Shown piece after piece: positions 60,201 to 64,000 of a stretch of DNA of 64,000 nt. Under the pieces are notes generated by a model. It was not told the DNA's origin. It made no database searches and was given only the letters and a program-made list of their open reading frames with translations. The position numbers and the translations under genes were made by a program. The DNA is from Hofstenia miamia (Eukaryota; Xenacoelomorpha; Acoela), in contig SCFE01000055.1 in assembly GCA_004352715.1 (NCBI GenBank), positions 1,624,168 through 1,688,167 on the forward strand. The letters are read 5' to 3'. The first letter of the stretch is position 1, and each line of letters opens with the position of its first letter.

Positions 60201-60789
60201 AAATCAATCGAATTTTTGGTATTCAATAGGATAATTTTAATTAAATTGGATGTGCTTCCATAAATCGACTACTGAAATTCGAATGGGTTACCATATTTTT
60301 GGAATTATTTAAACAAGAGATAAATCTGAAAATAATGATATTCTTTTACGAATTTCTTTTTCATTTGTTTCAGAAATATATTGTAGAATTTTTTAATTTG
60401 GTTGTTTCTACATTGTAATACAAAACTTTCCTAATGACTAGTCTAGGTTTGTTATGTGAAATGTATTATGTAAAATTTGACTAAGTACAATAAAGCCCAG
60501 GCTGGAGGCTGACCTTCTGTCCTGATAAAATTTGGTAAACCGAGAAAGCAATTTTGGTTTGCTGGGTGTACTATATTGAAAGGAATCGTTTACATTCTCT
60601 AACTGCTAATATTTTAGATTACAACCGTATTTTTCTCAACAGCCTAGTCCAAGTGAGAGTGTATTAACTTTATGGGAGGCTCGTTTCCGTAACTCCAGTG
60701 CTGTTCGAGATTTAGTTAAGATATTTCGCAACATGGGCAGAACAGACTGTTCGACTCTGGTGCAACAAGAGTCCAGCTATTACTCCTAA
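18667..60789 (+). CDS. unc-5: UNC5-type netrin receptor gene (multi-exon span, 5' end missing)
   Basis: This is the whole recognisable span of a single-pass netrin receptor of the UNC5 family, which mediates repulsive axon and cell guidance at the plasma membrane. The exon series encodes Ig1, Ig2, TSP1, TSP1, a transmembrane helix, ZU5, UPA and a death domain, which is the diagnostic UNC5 order. Codon phases match at every junction (1-2-1-1-0-1-1-1-1-2-1-0-0-0-0-2 from start to last exon). With one copy of the duplicated cassette the exons sum to 2636 nt and give about 877 residues, close to family length once a signal peptide is added. No signal-peptide exon was found in the 18.6 kb upstream. 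The last intron contains a second copy of four exons, listed separately. Family identity is very secure; exact exon ends are inferred from GT/AG sites and phase. Confidence 0.95.
18823..18899 (+). CDS. unc-5: UNC5 exon: middle of Ig1
   Basis: This 77-nt exon continues Ig1 with KCNGNWILADHPDKFNT and then IPLTLKKTY. The KCNG motif is an UNC5 signature and supplies an extra cysteine beyond the canonical Ig pair. It follows an intron of only 44 bases (acceptor TTTTTAG) and ends before GTATGT in phase 1. The next exon, 5.8 kb away, starts with the two bases needed to complete an Ile codon. Read-through past the donor would add SMSVDLI and then a stop, so the GTATGT donor is favoured. Confidence 0.87.
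18900..24665. other. Intron within Ig1 (5.8 kb)
   Basis: Contains the tandem 0.63-kb duplication, and CTCGAG-rich words at 19110-19135 and 19498-19525 that form a rough inverted pair (possible decayed MITE). A minus-strand stretch at 20585-20890 reads as weakly protein-like but unrecognised sequence. No exon-like segment with matching phase was seen. Confidence 0.55.
21135..22388. repeat. Tandem duplication (about 0.63 kb x 2) around a single N
   Basis: Copy 1 is 21135-21758 and copy 2 is 21760-22388. Both start CTCTTACAATGTGATGAATT and end TTGACAACTTTTCTCCAC. The first part differs at scattered bases and a few indels; the second half is identical. The lone ambiguous base at 21759 sits exactly at the junction, which suggests an assembly join. 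It is inside the intron within Ig1. No coding content is recognised. Confidence 0.85.
24666..24776 (+). CDS. unc-5: UNC5 exon: C-terminal part of Ig1
   Basis: The exon encodes IHLAQLKENEEFWCQCFAY followed by a basic strand ending AYVAKP. The WCQC motif holds the second canonical Ig cysteine and an additional one, as in UNC5 Ig1 (mammalian members also have YWCQC). It is bounded by a TGTAG acceptor and a strong GTGAGT donor, starting and ending in phase 1. The split codon joined to the next exon gives AKPKLEEQF. Confidence 0.93.
25613..25755 (+). CDS. unc-5: UNC5 exon: N-terminal half of Ig2
   Basis: This encodes the first half of the second Ig domain: LEEQFVRHPMSRNVMLGG, then LKLTCVPPKGTP with the first Ig cysteine, then LTWLKDGKPLK with the conserved Ig tryptophan. 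The acceptor is TTTTAG in phase 1 and the donor is GTATTC in phase 0, a weaker donor than the others. The next exon begins in phase 0, so the join reads KSK-LNFRLTTD. The sequence aligns well by eye with the Ig2 of other UNC5 proteins. Confidence 0.93.
25756..27862. other. Intron within Ig2 (2.1 kb)
   Basis: Mostly AT-rich. Around 26100-26340 there is a block of mixed sequence (GCGCCATTTTAATAGATCGC) that may be regulatory. A second AT microsatellite follows at 27189. Confidence 0.5.
27189..27232. repeat. (AT)n microsatellite
   Basis: About 22 uninterrupted AT units in the Ig2 intron. Confidence 0.95.
27863..27998 (+). CDS. unc-5: UNC5 exon: C-terminal half of Ig2
   Basis: The exon encodes NFRLTTDQSLIVNVVTLKHR, then GNYSCLAENPAGTRKS and PAEVTVYG. 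NYSCLAEN is the classical Y-x-C strand closing an Ig domain and also an N-glycosylation sequon (NYS). It closes the Ig2 disulfide with the cysteine in the previous exon. Acceptor ATTTAG (phase 0) and donor GTAAAC (phase 1). The AEVTVYG end corresponds to the linker into the first TSP1 repeat. Confidence 0.93.
28804..28920. repeat. (AT)n microsatellite with a 52-N gap
   Basis: AT dinucleotides on both sides of Ns at 28837-28888, inside the intron between Ig2 and TSP1-1. Confidence 0.95.
29530..29697 (+). CDS. unc-5: UNC5 exon: first thrombospondin type 1 repeat
   Basis: One exon encodes one complete TSP1 repeat of 56 residues. It opens VNGEWSPWSTWSAC, the WxxWxxWxxC core that is typically C-mannosylated, continues CGRGHTHRQRNC with the basic layered strand, and ends YEIERDDCQRVCS. 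Six cysteines are present (SAC, VKC, RNC, LDC, DDC, RVC). The exon starts after TTTTAG and ends before GTAACA, both phase 1, so the cassette is symmetric and could be skipped without a frameshift. Confidence 0.96.
29966..30068. repeat. Compound (AT)n-(AAT)n-(AT)n microsatellite
   Basis: AT units, then about 12 TAA units, then AT units, directly abutting the left end of the mariner-type element at 30071. Confidence 0.95.
30071..31320 (-). mobile_element. Tc1/mariner-type DNA transposon with terminal inverted repeats
   Basis: Ends GGTTGTGCCATAAGTTGTTA and, inverted, GGGTGTGACATAAGTTATTA match at 28 of the outer 32 bases. The element is about 1250 bp and lies in (AT)n DNA, consistent with TA target choice. 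It holds one decayed transposase on the minus strand. It sits in the unc-5 intron between the two TSP1 exons, in antisense orientation. Confidence 0.85.
30184..31185 (-). pseudogene. Decayed Tc1/mariner-type DDE transposase
   Basis: Reading the minus strand from an ATG at 31185, the protein runs IQRQWRSEFKSDAP, LDAPCSSGRSLSV, LQFWEEMHMFF, then after a break VYYAEVNPH, GVWAAIHSS, WPPRSPDLTVADFFLW and AYLDAEGQHFENLI. WPPRSPDLTxxDFFLW is the classical motif around the last catalytic Asp in this arthropod-rich transposase class. In-frame stops occur early and late. At about 30735 a deletion and frameshift remove the DE motif that should follow LIIWS, so the first catalytic residue is gone. It is certainly inactive. 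Confidence 0.88.
31494..31667 (+). CDS. unc-5: UNC5 exon: second thrombospondin type 1 repeat
   Basis: The exon encodes the second TSP1 repeat: VDGGWSAWQPWGAC (WxxWxxWxxC), CLQHRRRDCNSPKPQNSGRP, then ESANCTGHFC. NCT is a possible N-glycosylation site. Acceptor CTTTTAG and donor GTAAAT, again phase 1 to 1. The tail NSAYHG leads directly to the transmembrane exon 5.5 kb downstream. The preceding intron contains a decayed mariner-type element, and the following one contains two more transposase remnants. Confidence 0.96.
32270..32445. repeat. Fragment of the dispersed TTAA MITE family
   Basis: Contains the family core: CGACCTCTGCCTTTGCGCAC, CCTCAATGGGATTGGAATAT and CACATATCAAGAAACACTCA, closely matching 13725-13800. 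Outer ends are eroded. Confidence 0.65.
32450..32760 (+). repeat. Dispersed repeat, copy 1
   Basis: Landmarks TGTTTTACTTTTGAGAATCG, GAAAAATATGTTTGAAGATT, TTTTGATCGTCTTAAATTTG and CCCTACATTTTCTATTTTTT recur in the same order at 46785-47070 and 56090-56390. Non-coding and unclassified. It directly follows a fragment of the TTAA MITE family. Confidence 0.7.
32829..33410 (-). pseudogene. Decayed Tc1/mariner-like transposase remnant
   Basis: On the minus strand several frames together show IKNMVFIDEM, KTMAVVAVTFGGKW, QDNARPHVSCETLEF, PPYSPNFHLLDR and, near the end, DDLNACINAHGYY. QDNARPHV and PPYSPxxxLxD are hallmark motifs of the DDE_3 Tc1/mariner fold. Stops and frameshifts are frequent. Terminal repeats were not identified. 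It lies in the intron between TSP1-2 and the transmembrane exon. Confidence 0.72.
33431..33770. repeat. Degenerate copy of the dispersed TTAA MITE family
   Basis: Begins with the family core (GCGTCGCGACTTCTGGCTTT), passes through CTCCATGGGCTTAAAGCC and GAACATTAGGAATGGAGA, and ends near CAAACTGGTTAAGATTAAG, a decayed form of the family's right end. It lies directly next to a decayed transposase remnant. Confidence 0.65.
34523..34556. repeat. (AT)n microsatellite
   Basis: About 16 AT units in the intron before the transmembrane exon. Shorter AT runs also occur at 42737-42753, 42791-42814 and 44742-44760. Confidence 0.93.
34959..35640 (+). pseudogene. Decayed transposase-like sequence
   Basis: The frame starts ARKFECNHWTVYKVLPKP and then CDIIEDDET followed by a stop where YFSLH should continue, and KSPDEMNFYFVKK. 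DDETYFxL and the PDEVxFxxK spacing resemble Tc1/mariner-like transposases of insects and arachnids. After that only broken fragments remain. Family assignment is tentative because no complete catalytic triad can be read. Confidence 0.5.
37201..37359 (+). CDS. unc-5: UNC5 exon: transmembrane segment
   Basis: After a short extracellular stub (GVGRHP) the exon encodes a hydrophobic helix, LMLVLLIIVCICFIIVSV, followed by a basic stop-transfer CRRRYVSRF and the start of the cytoplasmic region. This is the only convincing membrane span in the gene. Acceptor TTTCAG and donor GTATGT, phase 1 to 1. The split Gly codon shared with the TSP1 exon (HG-VGRH) supports direct splicing without an intervening exon. 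Confidence 0.9.
37360..43249. other. Intron after the transmembrane exon (5.9 kb)
   Basis: Holds the 193-N AT array and no recognised exon. Any extra cytoplasmic exon used with the 43183 acceptor would have to lie here and start in phase 1 and end in phase 0; none was convincing. Confidence 0.5.
39023..39278. repeat. (AT)n microsatellite with a 193-N gap
   Basis: AT dinucleotides flank Ns at 39057-39249, in the long intron after the transmembrane exon. Confidence 0.95.
43250..43403 (+). CDS. unc-5: UNC5 exon: cytoplasmic linker, 5' boundary uncertain
   Basis: The open frame shows EIMPQLSTNKELTSQMLSDG and YKPLYMNQNKSSLSA, ending at a GTAAAC donor in phase 2. The linker between membrane and ZU5 is poorly conserved in UNC5, so there is no strong motif. 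The 3' side joins perfectly to the next exon (split Ser codon). The 5' boundary at 43250 (TTTAG acceptor) is chosen because it alone gives the phase needed by the transmembrane exon. The same frame stays open back to 43147, and an acceptor at 43183 would add YTYSFELSEFPK, but that would need an extra upstream exon to correct phase. Confidence 0.72.
44884..45146 (+). CDS. unc-5: UNC5 exon: cytoplasmic linker and start of ZU5
   Basis: Encodes a Ser/Pro-rich cytoplasmic stretch (FKEQSDPEVVYAPGNVYERI, then PSTGSEYSHFSQASSSG) with several tyrosines, and ends with SIGGRLSLPKSG. That closing motif corresponds to the LGGRLxIPxTG opening of the ZU5 domain in UNC5 and ankyrin-like proteins. Acceptor TTTTTTAG (phase 2), donor GTAAGC (phase 1). 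The tyrosines in VVYAPGNVYERI are possible phosphorylation sites by analogy with C. elegans UNC-5; this is inference. Confidence 0.92.
45437..45708 (+). CDS. unc-5: UNC5 exon: main part of ZU5 domain
   Basis: Encodes GIDLLIPEGAIPNGQAYNLW, then LSPVILCGSKPDGFLKPLVL and SFYHCAHEIESDWSVSLRSC. The LLIPEGAIPxG and LSPVxxCGP-like motifs and the xxHC strand are the core of the ZU5 fold. In UNC5 the ZU5 packs against UPA and the death domain in an autoinhibited module. Acceptor TTTAG (phase 1) and donor GTAGTA (phase 0). It appears only once, unlike the exons that follow it. Confidence 0.95.
45971..46313. mobile_element. hAT-type MITE in the intron after the ZU5 exon (343 bp)
   Basis: Ends are CAGAGCTGGGCAT and, inverted, CAGAGCTGGACAT. 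Flanking 8-bp target duplication TGCCATAG at 45963-45970 and 46314-46321 is perfect. The interior has repeated GGGTCA/TGACCC words and no coding potential. It sits 260 bases after the ZU5 exon, in the long intron that holds the duplicated region. Confidence 0.9.
46785..47070 (+). repeat. Dispersed repeat, copy 2
   Basis: Same order of words as 32450-32760: CTGTTTTACTTTTGGGAATC, GAAAAATATATTTGAACATT, TTTTGATCGTTTTAAGGTTG and CCCTACATTTTTTGGAATTT. It is the part deleted from block L2. The copy in L3 (56090-56390) is its duplicate. Confidence 0.7.
48072..48359. repeat. TTAA MITE family copy cut by assembly gap
   Basis: Starts TTTTAAACAGCCCTGGGATT and carries the family core, then is cut off by the 1000-base gap. 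It is duplicated, essentially base for base, at 50280-50567. Confidence 0.7.
48360..49359. other. Assembly gap of exactly 1000 N
   Basis: A fixed-size scaffold gap. The sequence to its left recurs shortly to its right, so the true gap size and even the order are doubtful. Confidence 0.97.
49360..50567. repeat. Intron block L2 (copy of L1 with internal deletion)
   Basis: After the gap, sequence equivalent to 46368-46770 resumes. It then jumps (around 49760) to the equivalent of 47550 and runs on to the cassette A intron. In the first part it matches L3 better than L1 (for example TTGAAAATTTGCGGTG in L2 and L3, TTGAAAATTACGGTG in L1). Confidence 0.85.
50280..50985. repeat. Two adjacent TTAA MITE family copies
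   Basis: A first copy starts TTTTAAACAGCCCTGGGATT at about 50279. A second begins at about 50620 with TTAACCATAAACTGCCTGG and runs to about 50980, where GTCGGTTTAACCCT forms the opposite inverted end. Both carry the core CAAGAAACxGTCAA and CTTCCATGGGGCTCAAAA. The block is absent from the matching position upstream of copy B. Confidence 0.7.
51652..51867 (+). CDS. unc-5: UNC5 exon, copy A: end of ZU5 and start of UPA
   Basis: Encodes VEPISSEMLLSENRCSVFLS, then YCLVGRSNM, KRLALTCFTS and the UPA start INFRIYCVDDNRDAVE. The YxLVGxS, AKRLxLxxF and FRIYCxDD motifs are strongly conserved in UNC5. Acceptor CTTAG and donor GTAGTC, phase 0 to 0, so it joins directly to the ZU5 exon ending HHWK. A sequence-identical exon exists at 57619-57834. 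Confidence 0.93.
51964..52110 (+). CDS. unc-5: UNC5 exon, copy A: UPA domain, first part
   Basis: A 147-nt phase-0 exon encoding SVISSESKLNGQLIAPVNSM, then LFSDSGHNLCLTLDHLNTGW and NVKLSANYQ. It matches the UNC5 UPA segment in which GGxLIxxPxxLxFxDSxHNLxLSIHD is followed by WxxKLxxxYQ. Copy B (57931-58077) differs at two bases, both synonymous (Ser and Gly codons). The exon is symmetric. Confidence 0.93.
52889..53059 (+). CDS. unc-5: UNC5 exon, copy A: UPA domain, second part
   Basis: Encodes EIPFAHVWQNSQCILHTSFG, then LERNNSYMHELHFNVNIFQA and a tail EFQTISVNIDTNK. The EIPFxHxWNxxQxxLHCTFxLER pattern is diagnostic of UNC5. Acceptor TTTTAG and donor GTATGA, phase 0 to 0. The copy at 58846-59016 appears identical. 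The long open frame in another phase starting at 52905 is a shadow of this exon. Confidence 0.94.
53392..53552 (+). CDS. unc-5: UNC5 exon, copy A: death domain, N-terminal half
   Basis: Encodes PLVAAPFPRDFVDPYELVFR, then LTTSTKQTLQRLLDISHPSG and NDWRMLVRKLRFDG. The pattern KxxLxxxLD...G.DWRxLAxKLxxD is the first helices of the UNC5 death domain. It ends before GTAATA in phase 2, which is the phase needed by the final exon at 60618. Copy B differs by three synonymous changes. In copy A the route to the final exon is interrupted by a gap and by copy B. Confidence 0.92.
53660..53883. mobile_element. piggyBac-like MITE in copy A only (224 bp)
   Basis: The element is flanked by TTAA on both sides (53656-53659, 53884-53887). 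It begins CCCTCACAGCG and, read inward from the other end, CCCTTAGAGCG. TTAA target duplication plus ends starting CCC is the piggyBac superfamily signature. It has no coding capacity. Inside are a perfect 16-bp palindrome (53676-53691) and a nearly perfect one around GGCGTAA/TTACGCC. The matching place in copy B reads straight through a single TTAA, so that is the unoccupied site. Confidence 0.88.
54873..55872. other. Assembly gap of exactly 1000 N
   Basis: A fixed-size scaffold gap between cassette A and block L3. Cassette A's missing continuation is what follows cassette B. Confidence 0.97.
55873..57300. repeat. Intron block L3 (copy of L1)
   Basis: Starts after the second gap with AACCTTTGAAAATTTGCGGT and follows L1 without the deletion seen in L2. 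It contains a 69-bp direct tandem repeat (57152-57220 and 57221-57289) absent from L1 and L2. It lacks the 1.27-kb MITE-bearing block before the cassette. Confidence 0.85.
57619..57834 (+). CDS. unc-5: UNC5 exon, copy B: end of ZU5 and start of UPA (duplicate)
   Basis: Second copy of the exon at 51652-51867. I see no base differences across the 216 nt, and the splice acceptor CTTAG and donor GTAGTC are kept. Phase is 0 to 0. If the duplication is an assembly artefact this is simply the other allele. If real, it could be an alternative to copy A. Copy B is the one linked without a gap to the last exon at 60618. Confidence 0.88.
57931..58077 (+). CDS. unc-5: UNC5 exon, copy B: UPA first part (duplicate)
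   Basis: Duplicate of 51964-52110 with the same splice sites and encoded protein. The two base differences I found are third-position changes in Ser (TCA to TCT) and Gly (GGA to GGG) codons. The surrounding intron differs by scattered substitutions and small indels, so the copies are not clonal repeats of one read set. Confidence 0.88.
58846..59016 (+). CDS. unc-5: UNC5 exon, copy B: UPA second part (duplicate)
   Basis: Duplicate of 52889-53059 with the same EIPFAHVWQNSQ start, acceptor TTTTAG and donor GTATGA. No exonic differences were seen, although flanking intron bases differ. Codon phase 0 to 0 is retained. Confidence 0.88.
59348..59508 (+). CDS. unc-5: UNC5 exon, copy B: death domain N-terminal half (duplicate)
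   Basis: Duplicate of 53392-53552. Three synonymous differences were found (Arg CGC/CGT, Leu TTG/TTA, Leu TTA/CTA). It ends in phase 2 and is followed, without any assembly gap, by the intron leading to the final exon, so this copy gives the only uninterrupted gene model for the C-terminus. The intron acceptor lost a few bases (ATATTTTAG against ATATGTTTAG) but remains a good site. Confidence 0.9.
60618..60789 (+). CDS. unc-5: UNC5 last exon: death domain C-terminal half and stop
   Basis: The final exon completes a split Gly codon and encodes LQPYFSQQPSPSESVLTLWE, then ARFRNSSAVRDLVKIFRNMG and a Ser/Tyr-rich end SSYYS before TAA. The xxxFxxxPSPxxxxLxLWEA motif is the conserved end of the UNC5 death domain. 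Acceptor ATTTTAG in phase 2 matches both copies of the preceding exon. It occurs only once in the window. Copy A's corresponding intron stops at the N gap about 20 bases before this exon would begin. Confidence 0.94.
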
Positions 60790-60892
60790 TGCAATTATTT
60801 TCTGTAGTTTTTGTTTTTGTAGATTTTCCTGGCTAATTTTGCTATTTTTATATATAGAGAAGCTTCAGTTTTATCTACTATTTAATTTTTTA

Positions 60893-60898
60893 AATAAA
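60893..60898 (+). terminator. unc-5: Likely polyadenylation signal of unc-5
   Basis: A canonical AATAAA lies 104 bases after the stop codon, in AT-rich DNA with no further coding motif downstream. Another AATAAA-like site follows within about 50 bases. Assignment is by position and consensus only; a longer 3' UTR is possible. Confidence 0.5.
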
Positions 60899-62579
60899 TC
60901 ATTAAATTTACTTTTCCAGTTTTAATAAGACATATTCCGTTAATAAATATTGAATTAGATTTCCGGCAACTCTGCCAATTTATGCTAATTAGTTCTATGC
61001 CAAAGTCAAACAACTCAGTTTTTTAACTTCAGACCTAATTATTTATGAGAGTTGACATTTCAAACAGCTCTTTATTTTTATTGTTATCATTTATATTTTT
61101 ATAAACAATTACATAATCATAGTAGGTCTGGTACTAATGCTACTAACATTTCGTACTTACATGTAGTAGGCGTTGTTTATAAAACTGTTTTATTTTTGTG
61201 GCAAGTATTTTATAAAAATTTAAAAAATTAGAGTGAGCTTTGCATAAATATCAATTTTAAAGTTTTTTTAAGAATAACGCCAGGTTATATAAATGTCTGT
61301 ACCGCATGATACATATCAAAGCACGGACCGCTTTAAATTGAATTGTGTGTCACTTTAAATGCAATTTCGCGGCGTCCCACGTTGACTCTGCACTTAAATA
61401 GATAATGAAAAACATAGGGTAAATATAATATTGTTATTTTCCTTAAATATTCTCAGGTGCTAGTTTTATTCACATCAATTTCAATTGAACAAGCCAGAGA
61501 CAATAAATGTGAAAAAATCTAGAATTTGACCCAACTCTGAAAAGAAACTGTTATTCCAAAATTGGATAATTATAACATGGACTGCTATTGGGTTTTTTTA
61601 TGATAGGTACGCATAATGCATATATTGAAATTAAGCACAACGTAATTCATTTTAAGATTAAATGCTGAAAGTGTTAAAATGGATTGCATTTGTGAATTAC
61701 TTTTGTACTAGGTCGACACATGCATGTTTAACAATATTTTTACAGTCTGCAAAAAATATCAAATGAAGAAAAAGTTGCATTGAACAACGATTTTGATCTC
61801 CATAAAATGTTGATGCCTTGAAACACTAATTTATAAAATTTTGTTAGTATAGTGGTTTAAGTCGCATTACGATCGCTTTTAATAATTAATCTAACTTATT
61901 CATGAAAAAATCAAAATTATTAGTGCGTAGAAAAAATTTTAAAATAACTTATTGACTTTGCTGTCTGGGAAGTAACAAAAAATTCAAAATAAATATTTTA
62001 GGAATGGTGTAAATTAGTAAATGTTGAAATAATTCCCCCTTTCGAAAAATATACTTGAAGTTAATAATAATAAGAATCAAAACAATATATTTGCTAAAAG
62101 ATACAATTAAACTGCAAACTAAATATATAATAATGATAACTTTGTATGTGGTGAGCTCAGTGTAAAAAATCAGTAAATGTGTTTAGAATATTTGTTTCTC
62201 CGTTTTGTCGGTGTAAAAGTACTTTTTTCTAAATTTTTCTACTCTCATTTTCTAAATCTTTCCAAACATTAGAGGCTGCTTGATGAAAACTAGGATGGGA
62301 AATACTGCTGCAAATAAATTTATGTGATCGTGGCTGTTTATAATTATATAAAATTGAAGCTGCATGGAATTGTTCTTGATATAGGGGATCATATATTATA
62401 CATTAGTCTGTATTCACTATCATGATCTCATGCTTAACTGCAAAATTTATTGTTTTTAATTACCAATTAAACGTTTTTGAAAATAAATAGCGGCTAATTT
62501 TTTAAATTAATAGACAAAAATGAACAATAATGTAATTGCGATAAACAAAATACATGCAATAATTGAACGTGATAATCTG
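60899..62579. other. Downstream intergenic DNA, nothing recognised
   Basis: AT-rich sequence between the unc-5 3' end and the LINE remnant. Only random short frames are present. Confidence 0.6.
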
Positions 62580-63910
62580 GTCCTAAATTTCTTAGGTGGC
62601 ATAAGCATCTAACACCAAAAACCGTTTGTTGTATCAGTTTAGGAGACATTTATCTAATTTTAAATATTTGCCAATATCAATACCTAGGTATGTAACATGA
62701 TCACTTTGTTTTATTGGAGCACTGTTAACAATTAATTCGATCTTCTTTAATATTCTTCTCTCAATTCGCTAAAAGAACAATTTTATAGTTTGGATGAAAA
62801 AACCTAGAAAGATTTTGATTATCACTTTGCAAATTTTTGTGGCCGTCAGTTCATCATTATCAGTATTTATGAGGCAATTATCATCAGCAAATTGATATAT
62901 TTCACTATGATTTACATGTTTAATTACGTCATTTACATATATTGCAAATAACATTGGTCCTTGCGGCACTCCTCGGTTTTAACATAATCAGATTTTATAT
63001 TATTCATTAAAAAAGCTGTTTTCAAACAACTCATAAGTAACTTAATTGTATTTTGTTGAAATCAGTAATTTTTAACTATAATAACAGGAATTTCCGAATT
63101 CATTGAACTATGGGCTTTGCTTAAGTCTAGAAGGGCTATGAAACTGGATTTATTTTAAGATTTATTTGAGGAATTTTTTCAGTAATTGAAATAATTGCAT
63201 CACATGTAGTATACTTAACGCGGAAACCTTATTGTTTAGATGATAAGATATTCTCAAATGCAAGGTATTGGTAGATTTGAATGTGCAATAATTTACTAAA
63301 AGGTGAGTTATTGAGATTGCCCTATAATTTTTTACAATGAGGGGATCTCCAATTTTATACAAAGGTGTTATATCTAACTTTTTCATTATCACCGGAAATT
63401 CTATTCATTGATTAAATGCAAATGATAGATGGTCATCAAATATATGAAAAAATTCTTAATAATAAATTAAGGTAAATTAGTGGAACCTGAAGATTTATTA
63501 AAGTCTAAGTTTTTTAAAATATCTTCTAATTATTTTAAAGTAGATAATCTAAATTAAAACGTTGGATTAAAATTTGATTGCTTAAGTTCTGATAGAAGAG
63601 TTTTATGAAAATTGAAGTTACCTAATTCTCTAAATGTCTGACTTAACGAATTCGAAGTGCTTCTGGTTTATGCTTATGCTGTACTTAATCGTTTGATTAT
63701 CAGCTACGGCAAATTTAAAACGTCGTGATTAGTTCATTTCTCGGCGGGATCTTAGCGGTGCTACTTTGTTTAATACTTGATTGATAGGTGTGGCAATGTA
63801 ATTTAACATGTGGGAACCATAACATAGAGTAAAATTGAATTCGAACGGAACATTTTAAGAAAATTTTCCATGCTTCATCTGAATAGCTTTTAAAATCCTC
63901 TGGCATACAT
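62580..63910 (-). pseudogene. Decayed non-LTR retrotransposon reverse transcriptase
   Basis: Minus-strand fragments appear in the right order: KLDITPLYKIGDPLIVKNYR followed by AISI (RT finger region), then RGVPQGPMLFAIYVNDV and IYQFADDNCLI (RT motifs B and C, with FADD at the catalytic site), then HVTYLGIDIGKYLK. Several stops and frameshifts interrupt it. The order and motifs indicate a LINE of the Jockey/CR1-like group; finer placement is not possible by eye. It lies 1.8 kb downstream of unc-5, on the opposite strand. Confidence 0.8.
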
Positions 63911-63945
63911 AGTTTTATATTTAGAAAGCTTAGTATGAATTGTAC

Positions 63946-63947
63946 TA

Positions 63948-64000
<53 letters not shown>
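63946..64000. repeat. (TAA)n microsatellite at window end
   Basis: Perfect TAA trinucleotide array reaching the last base, just beyond the LINE remnant; it may continue outside the window. Confidence 0.95.

Larger units (their letters stand above)
57317..60594 (+). repeat. Duplicated UNC5 cassette B (3.3 kb)
   Basis: Second copy of the cassette, continuous with the last exon. The MITE is absent and TTAA is single at the site. Relative to A it also lacks a 35-bp intron segment near 58230 and has extra bases near 58500-58540. Confidence 0.92.

Noticed and set aside
1-64000. CRISPR arrays, operons, rRNA or tRNA genes
   Set aside because: No regularly spaced repeats, ribosomal or tRNA-like sequences were recognised, and the spliced gene shows the DNA is eukaryotic.

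Overview
The window is AT-rich invertebrate DNA: an arthropod, quite possibly an arachnid. This is judged from the protein style, the long introns and the transposon types, not from any database search. Its one recognisable host gene is an UNC5-type netrin receptor on the + strand. I placed its exons by hand from domain motifs, splice sites and codon phase. One coherent reading frame runs from 18667 to the stop at 60787-60789. Using one copy of a duplicated cassette, it encodes about 877 residues, lacking only the signal-peptide end. Domain order is Ig1 (18667-24776), Ig2 (25613-27998), two TSP1 repeats (29530-29697, 31494-31667), transmembrane helix (37201-37359), cytoplasmic linker (43250-45146), ZU5 (45118-51867), UPA (51652-53059) and death domain (53392-53552 plus 60618-60786). 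All exon junctions used agree in phase. The first coding exon was not found in bases 1-18666, so it probably lies upstream.

The most unusual structure is at 46.4-60.6 kb. Four consecutive exons (rest of ZU5, UPA and first half of the death domain) occur twice, at 51652-53552 (copy A) and 57619-59508 (copy B). The copies encode identical protein, and the five exonic differences I found are all synonymous. Copy A ends exactly at a 1000-base N gap. The upstream intron also recurs around a second 1000-base gap. This looks most like two haplotypes placed in tandem by the assembler, though a recent true duplication is not excluded. Only copy A carries a 224-bp TTAA-flanked piggyBac-like MITE; copy B has the empty site.

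The rest is intronic and flanking DNA full of old mobile elements. These are a Penelope-like remnant with a GIY-YIG motif (about 150-580), two hAT-type MITEs with clear 8-bp target duplications (17347-17767, 45971-46313), and a dispersed TTAA MITE family (best copy 13625-14000). There are three decayed Tc1/mariner-type transposases (30184-31185, 32829-33410, about 34959-35640), the first inside recognisable terminal inverted repeats, and a decayed non-LTR reverse transcriptase downstream of the gene (62580-63910). (AT)n microsatellites flank three of the five large N gaps. No tRNA, rRNA or CRISPR array was recognised.
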